Of a stretch of DNA of 64,000 nucleotides, positions 55,840 through 64,000 are shown piece by piece; positions within the stretch are counted from its first letter, which is position 1, and the number at the start of each line of letters is the position of its first letter. Both the position numbers and the translations under genes were made by a program. The DNA comes from Pseudomonas asuensis (GTDB taxonomy: Bacteria > Pseudomonadota > Gammaproteobacteria > Pseudomonadales > Pseudomonadaceae): assembly GCF_014646755.1 (NCBI RefSeq), contig NZ_BMNW01000005.1, positions 186,001-250,000 on the forward strand, in the 5' to 3' direction. A model generated the notes under the pieces. It ran no database searches and was not told where the DNA came from. It saw nothing but the letters and a program-made list of their open reading frames with translations.

Positions 55840-55857
55840 TGTAAGCCTTTTGCTATA
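55840..55857 (-). promoter_or_regulatory. GacA box of sRNA copy C
   Basis: Minus-strand TATAGCAAAAGGCTTACA: the proximal CTTACA half is perfect and the distal half degenerate. Its centre is 56 bp from the -10 centre, as in the other copies. Confidence 0.65.
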
Positions 55858-55948
55858 GCGCTGTAGGACACAACGGCGCTTTTCAAGATATTCCTTAATC
55901 ATCAGTGGTCTGCTGTAAGGTATCCCCGATAGTACAGGAGCCTTTTTT

Positions 55949-56275
55949 ATGGCCATGAACAGCACTTATGCCGCACAGGAACCCAGCCGTACTGATGTTG
56001 ATGCACTAGAAGGCGCGACGCTTATCGAGTTTGGCGCTCCCTGGTGCGGCTTCTGCCGGGCCGCACAACCTCTGATCGAACAGGCCTTTCAGGATCATCC
56101 CGCTATTCGCCATATCAAAATCGAGGATGGCAGCGGGCGACGGCTAGGTCGTTCCTTCAAGGTCAAGCTTTGGCCTACGTTGATCTTTTTTCGTAACGGC
56201 CAAGAGGTGTCTCGTCTGGTACGGCCCTCAGACGTCAACGATATCCGTCAGGGGCTGGCTGAAATCGATCAGTAA
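55949..56275 (+). CDS. Thioredoxin-family protein
   Basis: A 108-residue cytoplasmic thioredoxin fold. ATG 55949 has AGGAG 8 nt upstream. The active site is WCGFC (Cys33, Cys36) in IEFGAPWCGFCRAA, with the cis-Pro motif VKLWPTLIFF. The central CxxC residues (GF) differ from canonical GP, so redox properties probably differ from TrxA. Likely a thiol-disulfide exchange protein of unknown partner. Confidence 0.85.
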   Translation: MAMNSTYAAQEPSRTDVDALEGATLIEFGAPWCGFCRAAQPLIEQAFQDHPAIRHIKIEDGSGRRLGRSFKVKLWPTLIFFRNGQEVSRLVRPSDVNDIRQGLAEIDQ

Positions 56276-56281
56276 CGCACA

Positions 56282-56311
56282 GGCAAGGCGAACAGACTAC
56301 GTTGCCTTGCC
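56282..56311. terminator. Hairpin between convergent genes
   Basis: GGCAAGGC / GCCTTGCC, 8-bp perfect stem with a 14-nt loop, between the thioredoxin and DUF748 genes. No T-tract. Confidence 0.5.
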
Positions 56312-56319
56312 GCCCTCTC

Positions 56320-57363
56320 CTAATCAGTACCGGGTACTACCGAGTTGATGAACTGCTGTCTGAAGGAGGCGTTGGGGTCCAATCGAAGCTCGTCCGCATT
56401 GATGACGCCAGCCAATCGCAGCGTAACGCCGTCATCCGGGTCATTCGGGTCATCCTGGTCCGTCAGCTTGGCAGCCACGCTGGCAAGGCCTTCCTTCAGG
56501 GTGCCAAGTACACCCTTCTCTTTTACATCCTTTTCCAGTGAAACCATTTTAAGGTCTTCATAGCGCGGCTTTGTATAGGCAGTGAAGTGACCCTTTTCAG
56601 CGGAGACGTGGGTCCGCGAAGACAGCATTCCTTGCTCGACATCGATATTGGCATAGGCCCGAAAAAAATCGTTCAGGCGGCTAAGCGGCAAATCGTCGAT
56701 TGCACTGTCCATCTCAAACGTTGGGTTGGGTGACAGGCCATCCAGCCGCAAGCGGGTTGTCATGCTACCGGCCCCCATGGGATTACCCGTCATTTCTGAT
56801 TCTGCCCAGAGCGGATCATCGACATTGTCTACATTGGCCAGGTTACGGGTAACCGACTCTATGTTGCTAATGTAGAGCGTCACAGGGCGTTCCGGACGCT
56901 TGTCGATCAGTTGAATTATTCCATCATGGATTTCTGACTGGTTGGGCGGTAGCGGTGATAAGGCATCGACCTGTTGCAGCCAGCTCGAATCGATTCCGGT
57001 CTGGCTGTGATCTTCGCTGTCGGCCAATACGAAGGTCAGTACCGGACGATACATATGCATCAGCCCCACGGGTTTCCTGCCAGCGAACTTGCCCCACTGT
57101 GTCCAGTTATCGATGCGCTCAGCTTCAAAAAAGGGCTCTGGCACAGCACCATTGAGCTTTTCGATACGCACGTTTTTAAGCGTGTAGCCACCCTTCAGGA
57201 GGCTGACGTCTACATCCTCGATCGAGGTCCGATATCCCGGTATTTCGTTAAGCGTCTGCTCTACATAGCGATGAATACCATAGGGAGCTGCCAGTCGCGC
57301 TGTGACAAGCACGGCGGCTACAATAAGCAGTACAGGAAGGGTTTTACCAGACGTGCGTTTCAT
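56320..57363 (-). CDS. DUF748/AsmA-like envelope protein
   Basis: A 347-residue protein with one N-terminal membrane anchor (LPVLLIVAAVLVTARLAAPY, ~9-28) and an extracytoplasmic domain with the DUF748 pattern (TSIEDVDVSLLKGGYTLKNV; YRPVLTFVLADSEDHSQTGI). AsmA-like proteins of this group act in envelope lipid or outer-membrane homeostasis; a role here is by family only. Single gene convergent with the thioredoxin gene. Confidence 0.8.
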   Translation of the reverse strand: MKRTSGKTLPVLLIVAAVLVTARLAAPYGIHRYVEQTLNEIPGYRTSIEDVDVSLLKGGYTLKNVRIEKLNGAVPEPFFEAERIDNWTQWGKFAGRKPVGLMHMYRPVLTFVLADSEDHSQTGIDSSWLQQVDALSPLPPNQSEIHDGIIQLIDKRPERPVTLYISNIESVTRNLANVDNVDDPLWAESEMTGNPMGAGSMTTRLRLDGLSPNPTFEMDSAIDDLPLSRLNDFFRAYANIDVEQGMLSSRTHVSAEKGHFTAYTKPRYEDLKMVSLEKDVKEKGVLGTLKEGLASVAAKLTDQDDPNDPDDGVTLRLAGVINADELRLDPNASFRQQFINSVVPGTD

Positions 57364-57615
57364 GGAGGCTCTCGTAGCCGGTCATCATGCAGTAAGTACT
57401 AGACCCGCAGGAGCCGCCTGAAATTTGCCTGGCCAGACGATCGGCATGGCGCTATCGCGAGAAGGATGCCCTGACTCAATGTGTTTTATAACAAGCGAGA
57501 CGCTAACTACTTCGCACCTGAAGCAGGTCGATGCAACTCTTGCATCGAAAAGAACCTAACAACATCACCTATACAGACGGCTAGTACAGCCGCTCCCTAC
57601 TTCATGGAGAATTCG

Positions 57616-58551
57616 ATGAAAGCTGTTCAGATTCACTCCTACGGCGATGCCAGTGTTCTCACGTATGCAGACGTGGAAAAGCCGACCCTGAACCCGGACG
57701 ACGTGTTGATTCGCGTTGTGGCTTCTTCGGTCAACCCCGTCGACTGGAAACTCCGCCAGGGTTATCTGAAAGACATGCTGCCCTACGACTTGCCTCTTAC
57801 CCTGGGCTGGGACGTGTCCGGCGTCGTTGAAGAAGTCGGTGCAAGCGTTACCCGCTTCAAGGTAGGCGATAGCGTTTTCTCCCGTCCGGACATAAAGCGC
57901 AACGGCACCTATGCCGAGTACATTGCCGTGCGTGAAAGCGAAGTGGCCTGCAAGCCCAAGACGCTGTCCCATGCGGACTCCGCCTCCCTGCCACTGGCCG
58001 GTATTACGGCCTGGGAAGCCATCGTGCATGTGGGCCAGACCCAGCCAGGCCAGAAGGTTCTGATTCATGCGGCTTCGGGCGGAGTTGGTACGCTGGCCGT
58101 ACAGCTGGCGAAATGGCGTGGCGCTCAAGTGATTGCGACCTGCTCCGAAAAAAATCGCAAACTTGTCGAATCGCTGGGTGCCGATCAGGTGATCGATTAC
58201 AAGAGCCAGAATTTCCAGGAAATCGTCCAGGACGTCGATCTGGTCTTCGATACCCTGGGCGGTGATGTACAGGAAGCCTCTTTTAGCGTTCTCAAGCCCG
58301 GCGGCATCCTGGTCTCCATTGTTGCGCCGCCATCCGAGGAAAAGACCAAAGCCCAAAACGTACGCAGTGCGTTCATCTTTATCGAGCCCAATGCCGAAAT
58401 CCTGCAGGAACTGGCTCGTCTGGCAGATAGCGGCCACTTGCGTCCGGTTGTCTCTGCAGAATTCGGCTTGAAAGACATCGCCAAGGCGCATGCAGCAAGC
58501 GAGTCCGGCCGTACAGTCGGCAAGATCGTCATTCACGTCGGTCAGCCCTGA
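57616..58551 (+). CDS. NADP-dependent zinc-free alcohol dehydrogenase/quinone oxidoreductase-like
   Basis: A 311-residue medium-chain reductase. ATG 57616 is chosen (GGAG 6 nt upstream; MKAVQIHSYGDASVLTYADV); the ATGs at 57481 and 57604 lack this. The N-terminal GroES-like domain has SSVNPVDWKLRQGYL with no zinc ligands, and the NADPH motif is IHAASGGVGTLAVQLAKWRG with DQVIDYKSQNF. Quinone-oxidoreductase-like family; the substrate may be quinones or enals. It ends before a strong terminator. Confidence 0.88.
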   Translation: MKAVQIHSYGDASVLTYADVEKPTLNPDDVLIRVVASSVNPVDWKLRQGYLKDMLPYDLPLTLGWDVSGVVEEVGASVTRFKVGDSVFSRPDIKRNGTYAEYIAVRESEVACKPKTLSHADSASLPLAGITAWEAIVHVGQTQPGQKVLIHAASGGVGTLAVQLAKWRGAQVIATCSEKNRKLVESLGADQVIDYKSQNFQEIVQDVDLVFDTLGGDVQEASFSVLKPGGILVSIVAPPSEEKTKAQNVRSAFIFIEPNAEILQELARLADSGHLRPVVSAEFGLKDIAKAHAASESGRTVGKIVIHVGQP

Positions 58552-58560
58552 ACCCCGGAA

Positions 58561-58589
58561 CGGGACGCAGAGACTCATTCTGCGTCCCG
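58561..58589 (+). terminator. Hairpin after the oxidoreductase gene
   Basis: A perfect 11-bp inverted repeat (CGGGACGCAGA / TCTGCGTCCCG) with a 7-nt loop. A short T-rich stretch follows 10 bp later. Confidence 0.7.
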
Positions 58590-58629
58590 CACCCTCATGA
58601 TTGTTTCATCCCGCTTTCTTACCCGCCGT

Positions 58630-58827
58630 CTATTCTTTCCCTTCGATCTGCTGAAATACCCCTAGCCCGTCTAGGTCAAGCCATACAGGCAGTTTGCCTT
58701 GATACAAATTGGCACACTTTTTCCATAAGACCTGCTCGCTTGGATAAAACAACAAAAGGAGCGGATCAGGCACCAACACGGTTCCTTTTCTGTTTTGGCG
58801 GACTTGAATACGTCCAGATGAGTGCAC
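58630..58827 (-). CDS. Small hypothetical protein, doubtful
   Basis: A 65-codon frame from GTG 58827, MHSSGRIQVRQNRKGTVLVP..., open further upstream in frame. The residues PDPLLLLFYPSEQVLWKKC and PVWLDLDGLGVFQQI look protein-like, but it runs antisense into the tldD leader and lacks a good ribosome-binding site. No family recognised; it may be a remnant. Confidence 0.25.
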   Translation of the reverse strand: MHSSGRIQVRQNRKGTVLVPDPLLLLFYPSEQVLWKKCANLYQGKLPVWLDLDGLGVFQQIEGKE

Positions 58828-58865
58828 GGTAGCGGCCCAAAAGGTCTCACCAGAGCACTTCGGAT

Positions 58866-60326
58866 ATGAGGAAGACCCTCGTTATGTTCGATGTGACTAC
58901 GTCTCTGCAACAACGCTTTACCCTGCTTCGCAGCAATGCTGACAACTGGTCCCTGCGTTATGTCAGCGAAACCACTCACGCACTGAGCGTCACCCGTAAT
59001 GTTATTGATCCGCCCTTCTTCCAGAAGGACGAAGGCGCGATGATCTATGTCCGCCTGAAAGGAATTGAAACCTATGTCGCTACCTCAGACCTCACCGTAG
59101 CGGGCCTCCAGAGAGCCCTTGAGCGAGCCGAGCAGTATGCCGAGGCACTGGCCCGATATAGCCTGATCGACTTTACCGACATGCCGGTAGCCACGGCCAA
59201 AGCGGATTACGTCTCGCCCAATCTCGACAAGGCTTTTCCCGATACGCGCGAGTGGCTAGACATCCTGGCGGCAGAGTCAGCGGCCGTACCCAGAAATGAG
59301 CGCTTCGTTGACTGGTCCGCCGAACTCAATATCGTTGAGACTGAGCAGATTTATCTGAATAACCATGGCGCCTGCTTGCGGCAGTCTCAGCGGTTTCTCT
59401 TTCCAGACATGCGCGTGACGGCTTATGACGGCAAAGACACCCAGACACGTACGCTTGGCTTTGGCCGCCTGGGCCAGCAAGGTGGCCGGGAGACGATAGA
59501 CCGAATCGGGCTGGTTGGATGTGCTCCGCGTCTGGCTGATGAGGCACTGCAACTGCTGCTTGCGCCGAATACGCCAAACGAGACGCTTGATCTGCTGTTG
59601 ATGCCGGACCAGATGATCCTGCAGATTCACGAATCCATCGGCCACCCGCTGGAGCTGGATCGCATCCTGGGTGACGAGCGTAATTACGCAGGGACAAGCT
59701 TTGTCAAACCCGACATGTTTGGTACCTACCCGTATGGCTCCGAACTGCTCAATGTAAGTTTCGATCCGGACATTCCCGAAGAGATTGCCAGCTACAGCCA
59801 TGACGATGACGGCTGCCCTGCACGCAAGGAGCTATTGATCGAAAGAGGCATTCTCAAACGCCCTTTAGGTGGTGCGCTTTCACAGCGACGCAGCGGCATG
59901 GCGGGCGTAGCGAACAGCAGAGCCTGTAGTTGGAACCGCCCGCCGATTGATCGGATGGCCAACCTGAACGTCGAAAATGGCAATAAATCCCTCGCCCAAC
60001 TAATTGCCGGGATCGAGCGCGGTGTGCTCATGGCCAGCAATCGCTCCTGGTCTATTGATGACGCGCGCAACAAATTCCAGTTTGGTTGCGAGTGGGGCCA
60101 GATGATCGAGCAGGGACAGCTTACGCACGTAGTGAAGAACCCGAACTATCGCGGTGTCTCTGCCCAATTCTGGCGCAGCCTGTCGGCAGTGGGCGATGCT
60201 TCGACACGCGAAGTCATGGGTACCGCTCATTGCGGCAAAGGTGAGCCCAACCAGGCCATTCGGGTCGGCCATGCAAGTCCCGCCTGTGTATTCAGTCACG
60301 TCGATGTATTCGGAGGAGAAGCCTGA
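58866..60326 (+). CDS. TldD-family metalloprotease subunit
   Basis: A 486-residue protein of the TldD/PmbA (U62) family, which forms a TldD-TldE zinc protease heterodimer used in peptide maturation and CcdA degradation in E. coli. The variant zinc motif HESIGHPLELDR (HExxxH) is present with later Cys/His (GCPARKELLIERGILKRPLGG). An alternative start is ATG 58884 (MFDVTTSLQQ). Its stop overlaps the next start. It is the catalytic (zinc-binding) partner. Confidence 0.87.
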   Translation: MRKTLVMFDVTTSLQQRFTLLRSNADNWSLRYVSETTHALSVTRNVIDPPFFQKDEGAMIYVRLKGIETYVATSDLTVAGLQRALERAEQYAEALARYSLIDFTDMPVATAKADYVSPNLDKAFPDTREWLDILAAESAAVPRNERFVDWSAELNIVETEQIYLNNHGACLRQSQRFLFPDMRVTAYDGKDTQTRTLGFGRLGQQGGRETIDRIGLVGCAPRLADEALQLLLAPNTPNETLDLLLMPDQMILQIHESIGHPLELDRILGDERNYAGTSFVKPDMFGTYPYGSELLNVSFDPDIPEEIASYSHDDDGCPARKELLIERGILKRPLGGALSQRRSGMAGVANSRACSWNRPPIDRMANLNVENGNKSLAQLIAGIERGVLMASNRSWSIDDARNKFQFGCEWGQMIEQGQLTHVVKNPNYRGVSAQFWRSLSAVGDASTREVMGTAHCGKGEPNQAIRVGHASPACVFSHVDVFGGEA

Positions 60327-61678
60327 TGACCACCACTCCATGTGCTTCCACCGAAAAGCCAGTCGATGTCTTTACAGCACTGGTGGACTGGTTACGTACG
60401 GCTGTATCCACCGAAGAACATTTCACACTTTGGTACAGCGCCGAAGCCTCCGACTTCATACGCTTCAACCAAGCCAAGGTCCGGCAAGCCGGTCACGTGC
60501 AACAGGCCGAGGCTACACTCAAGCTGATCCAGGGCGAGCGGCATGCCAACTTTAAAGTGGCGCTGTCGGGTGATCCCGTCGCCGACCGTAGCAGCTTGCA
60601 GGATGCCCTGACGTCATTGCGCAAGATTGTGGCTACCCTTCCAGCAGACCCTTACCTATTGATGGATACCAGTCCCTGGCGCAGTGAGAACATCCAGCCG
60701 GGCGACCTTGCCTCAGCAGGAGAGATTTCTGAGCAGGTTACTACCTTGGCCAAAGGTCAGGACCTCGTAGGATTCTATGCCGGAGGCCCCGTCTATCGCG
60801 GCTTCGCCAGTTCATGGGGCAGTTTTGGCTGGCATGAAGCCAGTAGCTGCACCTTTGACTGGAGCCTTTTTGAACCGCAGGGCAACGCCGTCAAGTCCAT
60901 GTATGCCAGCACCTACTGGGATAGCAGCAAGGTAGCCATGCAAATGGACAGCGCTCAGCGGCAGCTGGCACATTTCGGTAAGCCAACCCGCCAGCTTTCG
61001 CCCGGCGAGTACCGCGCATATCTTGCTCCGGCGGCCTTGAATGAGGTAGTAGGCCTTTTGAACTGGGGTAGCTTTTCTGCCCGGCAACTGGCCACCAAGC
61101 GCAGCGCACTGCAAAAATTACACAGCGGCCAGATGTCGCTCAGCCCGCTGGTAAGCTGGAGAGAGCAAGCCTCCGGATCGCTCTCTCCGGCCTTTACACC
61201 GGCAGGATTCCAGCGCCAAGACAAGCAGCTTGTCGAGGCCGGCAAGATGGTTGGTCAACTGGTCAGCCCGCGCAGTGCCCGTGAGTATGGTCTGACCCAG
61301 AACGGTGCCAGCAATGGCGAAAACTCGCAATCGCTGGTCATGGAGGCTGGCACGCTCGCGACGGAAGACATTCTTAAAACACTGGGTACCGGGCTGTACA
61401 TCGGCAATCTCTGGTACCTGAATTATTCAGATATGACCGTGGCTCGCCTTACGGGTATGACGCGCTTTGCCTGTTTCTGGGTAGAAAACGGAGAGATCGT
61501 CGCGCCAGTCAGTACGATGCGCTTTGATGACAGCATCTTCAACTTCCTGGGGTCCAGCCTGGAAGCCGTTACCCAGAATCGAGACCTGTGTGTCAGCGAC
61601 AGCACTTACGGTCAGCGACACACCGACTCAACCTTGCTGCCCGGCGTACTTACCAGCCGCTTTACGCTGACGCTTTAG
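60326..61678 (+). CDS. TldE/PmbA-like partner subunit
   Basis: A 450-residue protein of the same superfamily, overlapping the upstream gene by 1 bp (TGATG) with GGAG before the start. It lacks HExxxH, as expected for the non-catalytic PmbA/TldE partner. The C-terminal domain has the family segment (GASNGENSQSLVMEAG; LGTGLYIGNLWYLNYSD). This pair is not next to a peptide precursor, so its substrate here is open; it lies ahead of an ABC exporter gene. Confidence 0.85.
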   Translation: MTTTPCASTEKPVDVFTALVDWLRTAVSTEEHFTLWYSAEASDFIRFNQAKVRQAGHVQQAEATLKLIQGERHANFKVALSGDPVADRSSLQDALTSLRKIVATLPADPYLLMDTSPWRSENIQPGDLASAGEISEQVTTLAKGQDLVGFYAGGPVYRGFASSWGSFGWHEASSCTFDWSLFEPQGNAVKSMYASTYWDSSKVAMQMDSAQRQLAHFGKPTRQLSPGEYRAYLAPAALNEVVGLLNWGSFSARQLATKRSALQKLHSGQMSLSPLVSWREQASGSLSPAFTPAGFQRQDKQLVEAGKMVGQLVSPRSAREYGLTQNGASNGENSQSLVMEAGTLATEDILKTLGTGLYIGNLWYLNYSDMTVARLTGMTRFACFWVENGEIVAPVSTMRFDDSIFNFLGSSLEAVTQNRDLCVSDSTYGQRHTDSTLLPGVLTSRFTLTL

Positions 61679-61777
61679 TTATCCCCACCTTGCCTGGCAG
61701 CCTCGTCAAGCACGAGGTGGCCGGGCCGTTTTTCGCTGTGATTGTTACTGACCTTCCGACGTAGCCAGGAATATCCG

Positions 61778-63604
61778 ATGTCTGACGATCCCGCAGAACC
61801 TTTGACGGCCCCGCCTGGCACACCGAGGGCCTTTATCTGGCATTACAACCGGCTATATCCCGGCTGGAATATCGCTATCGTCCTGTTGCAACTGTTTGCA
61901 GCGGCCTGTACCACACTGATTCCCTACGCTATTGGCCAAATCACTGGTGCTGTCAGTCAGGGGCTCTGGAGCAGTATCGACCTGTTCGAGGCTTGTCTGC
62001 CCTACATTTTGATGCTTGCCGGACTGGCACTAGGGGAAATGCTGTTCTCCCGATCCATGAGCATCTGCATGATCATTGTGCGTCCGATGCAAAAACGTCG
62101 GGTGGCAGGCGATCTCTTCGCCTATCTGCAACAGCACTCTCATCGCTACTTTAGTGAGCGGTTTGCCGGCAGTCTGTCACAGCGCATCAGCGAAGCGAGC
62201 GTCGGGCTGCTCGAAATCAACTATATGGCTGTAGTGGAACTGATGCCGATAGCAGTAACGCTCATCGGCTCGCTCGTGTTATTGGCCACAGCCTCCCTGT
62301 GGTTAAGCCTGAGCCTTTTTGCCTGGATGCTGCTCTATGTCACGGCGTCTTATCAGATGGCCAAGCGTGCGCAGGTGTTTGCCCATACCCATGCGGAAGC
62401 GCGCAGCACTACGTCCGGTAAGATAGTCGATGCAGTAACCAATCTGAACAGCGTTCGACTTTTTGCCCGGAATCAATATGAGCGGCAGTACCTGGACCGC
62501 TACCTGTCCCAAGAAAAACAAGCGGCGCGGCGGTCGTTTTTCTTCATGGAGCGGGTTCGCTGGTTTCAAGATGCAATGGCTCTGATCCTCCGGCTGGGCC
62601 TGATCATACTTGCGTTGTATCTCTGGCATTTGAACCGTATCGATGTCGCTCAATTCGTTATGGTGGCCAGTCTTGGATTATTGATTGTCGCCAACGCCAA
62701 ATACCTGAGTTATCAGTTCCTGCACTTTTTTGAATCAAGCGGCAATATTCAAAACAGCGTCGACACCTTAATCAAACCTCATGAATATCCAGAGCGAGAA
62801 ACTGCACAGGATGTAAAAATTGAGCATGGGGATATAGAACTTGAGAATGTTACGTTTGGTTATTCAGCCAGCCGCCCGATACTTCACAACTTTCCCCTTA
62901 AGATACCGGCAGGGCAACGTGTCGGTATTGTTGGATACTCCGGGTCAGGAAAGTCCACATTACTGAACTTGCTACTTCGCTTATATGAACCACAACAGGG
63001 TAACATCCGAATTGACGGTATTGAAATACGGAATATGACCTATGAGTCGCTTTATCGACAAGTAGGCCTTATTCCTCAGGAGCCTGGTTTATTTCATCGC
63101 ACGCTGAGTGAAAACATTGGATATGGAAAAGAAAAAGCCAAACAGGATGATATTGAAATAGCGGCACGACGTGCTCACGCTCATGACTTCATCAAGCAAA
63201 TGGAGCAAGGTTATGAAGCCCTCGTTGGCGAGCGTGGCGTTAAGTTATCCGGAGGCCAAAGGCAGCGTATTGCCATTGCGCGGGTATTAATTAAAAACGC
63301 CCCGATTCTCATTATGGATGAGGCGACATCCAGTCTTGATTCCGAGACGGAGCGTCTCATTCAAAATAGTTTGGATGAAATTATGGGAGACAAGACGGTG
63401 TTGGTCGTTGCACACCGGCTTTCCACTATCGCTCATCTGGATCGGATATTGGTGATGGACAAAGGGCGGCTCATAGAGGACGGAAGTCACCAACAGCTGC
63501 TGGCCAAGAAAGGCGCTTACGCCAAGCTTTGGGCTCATCAGGCCGACGGCAGCTTTGGTGTTGAAATTACCGCTGACGAAAACGAAATCGCTTCGGCAAA
63601 ATAA
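61778..63604 (+). CDS. ABC exporter, fused permease and ATPase
   Basis: A 608-residue half-transporter. ATG 61778 is chosen because AGGA lies 8 nt upstream. The N-terminal ~320 residues form an ABC1 permease with about six spans (IAIVLLQLFAAACTTLIPYA first); the C-terminal ABC domain has Walker A GYSGSGKSTLLN, Q-loop LIPQEPGLFHRTL, signature LSGGQRQRIAIARVL and Walker B ILIMDEATSSLDSE. It works as a homodimer or heterodimer and exports an unknown lipid, peptide or drug. The gene's 3' half and the DNA beyond are visibly AT-richer. Confidence 0.88.
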   Translation: MSDDPAEPLTAPPGTPRAFIWHYNRLYPGWNIAIVLLQLFAAACTTLIPYAIGQITGAVSQGLWSSIDLFEACLPYILMLAGLALGEMLFSRSMSICMIIVRPMQKRRVAGDLFAYLQQHSHRYFSERFAGSLSQRISEASVGLLEINYMAVVELMPIAVTLIGSLVLLATASLWLSLSLFAWMLLYVTASYQMAKRAQVFAHTHAEARSTTSGKIVDAVTNLNSVRLFARNQYERQYLDRYLSQEKQAARRSFFFMERVRWFQDAMALILRLGLIILALYLWHLNRIDVAQFVMVASLGLLIVANAKYLSYQFLHFFESSGNIQNSVDTLIKPHEYPERETAQDVKIEHGDIELENVTFGYSASRPILHNFPLKIPAGQRVGIVGYSGSGKSTLLNLLLRLYEPQQGNIRIDGIEIRNMTYESLYRQVGLIPQEPGLFHRTLSENIGYGKEKAKQDDIEIAARRAHAHDFIKQMEQGYEALVGERGVKLSGGQRQRIAIARVLIKNAPILIMDEATSSLDSETERLIQNSLDEIMGDKTVLVVAHRLSTIAHLDRILVMDKGRLIEDGSHQQLLAKKGAYAKLWAHQADGSFGVEITADENEIASAK

Positions 63605-63638
63605 CACTCCCGGTCAGATAGCTTTTATCAACTTCAAC

Positions 63639-63675
63639 GGGCCATAGACGCTACCTTGTCTATGGCCCGCCTTTA
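63639..63675 (+). terminator. Rho-independent terminator of the ABC exporter gene
   Basis: A perfect 11-bp stem GGGCCATAGAC / GTCTATGGCCC with an 8-nt loop, then GCCTTTAT. It lies 35 bp past the stop codon. Confidence 0.85.
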
Positions 63676-64000
63676 TAACCTGATTAATATTCACTAAAGA
63701 GTTACTGGTCGATACGAGTAATTTATCGCCTAACCTACAAATTAAAATGACCAGCCAGTCATATATTGAATACATAGTATTTAGAGCAAGAACCCTAACG
63801 AATTAAACAAGACACTTACATAACCTTTAAACCACTTTAATTTACCTGCTCTAAAAAGAGACGATCGCACACAAACAGTGCAACAGCACTACACGTGCAC
63901 GCGCTTAAAGGCTTATTAAAAATTGTATGCACCTATACACCCTCCTATTTTCCGACTATTCAGCAGTCGTTCAGAAATTTTATAAACATTAGTTACATTG
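63676..64000. other. AT-rich non-coding end of window
   Basis: About 325 bp of strikingly AT-rich DNA with no plausible coding frame, repeat or RNA that I can identify. It may be the promoter region of a gene beyond the window or the edge of an acquired segment. Confidence 0.4.

Noticed and set aside
29401-55860. The four conserved intergenic stretches as REP-type or terminator repeats
   Set aside because: The similarity extends over 180 bp including promoter and activator box at fixed spacing, hairpins covary, and the copies diverge in linkers. A mobile repeat would not keep these features.
57565-58578. A 337-codon minus-strand frame opposite the quinone-oxidoreductase-like gene
   Set aside because: It is a shadow of a well-supported MDR gene, with no domain and no ribosome-binding site.
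1-64000. CRISPR arrays, tRNA or rRNA genes, insertion sequences, prophage
   Set aside because: No direct-repeat/spacer pattern, no cloverleaf, no transposase or phage structural gene was found on reading both strands.

Overview
The window reads as chromosome of a pseudomonad (Gammaproteobacteria, Pseudomonas sensu lato; I cannot name the species). The basis is the ribose operon order rbsBACRKD, three chemoreceptors, periplasmic-glucan gene opgD, gltP, a FtsI/PBP3 paralogue, an RsmX-type sRNA family with GacA boxes, and overall codon use. No rRNA, tRNA, CRISPR array, insertion sequence or prophage was seen. Genes are dense and mostly run as single genes or short operons separated by clear hairpin terminators.

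Layout. 1-0.9 kb: 3' part of a catalase-family gene. 0.95-6.9 kb: complete ribose uptake and catabolism operon on the minus strand, with a recognisable promoter and a 14-bp palindromic operator. 7-12 kb: secreted carboxylesterase, small membrane protein, aldo/keto reductase, 2-oxoadipate dioxygenase/decarboxylase (HglS). 12-18 kb: chemoreceptor, queuosine-precursor transporter YhhQ under a probable preQ1-I riboswitch, OpgD, second chemoreceptor. 18-27.5 kb: GNAT gene broken by one amber codon, D-lactate dehydrogenase-like flavoprotein, LysE exporter, an RsbQ-like hydrolase overlapping a PAS histidine kinase, and an alcohol/aldehyde dehydrogenase pair with a remnant of a Fis-type regulator beside it. 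27.6-36.2 kb: PBP3 paralogue, pyruvate-kinase-like protein, M13 metallopeptidase lipoprotein, GNAT, DUF1206. 36.2-46.8 kb: cupin, UV endonuclease UvsE, LysR/MdaB divergent pair, autotransporter carrying a PAP2 phosphatase, hybrid histidine kinase, YkgJ protein. 46.8-58.6 kb: GltP, small lipoproteins, DUF2267 pair, erythromycin-esterase-family protein, SMP-30 protein, third chemoreceptor, thioredoxin-like protein, DUF748 protein, quinone-oxidoreductase-like protein. 58.9-63.6 kb: TldD/PmbA pair and an ABC exporter, ending in AT-rich DNA.

The most striking content is non-coding. Four paralogous small RNAs of about 118 nt lie between 29.4 and 55.8 kb: three on the minus strand (near 29.4, 35.1 and 55.7 kb) and one on the plus strand (49.3 kb). 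Each has five GGA motifs, conserved hairpins (one with compensatory base changes), a GC-rich rho-independent terminator, a TAATCT -10 box and an upstream GacA-type box. The box centre is exactly 56 bp from the -10 centre in all four. This is the signature of RsmX/RsmY/RsmZ RNAs, which titrate the translational repressor RsmA/CsrA under GacS/GacA control. Such a cluster would let one two-component signal produce several parallel doses of an RsmA sponge. The other regulatory finds are the preQ1-I riboswitch in front of yhhQ and the RsbQ/PAS-kinase pair.
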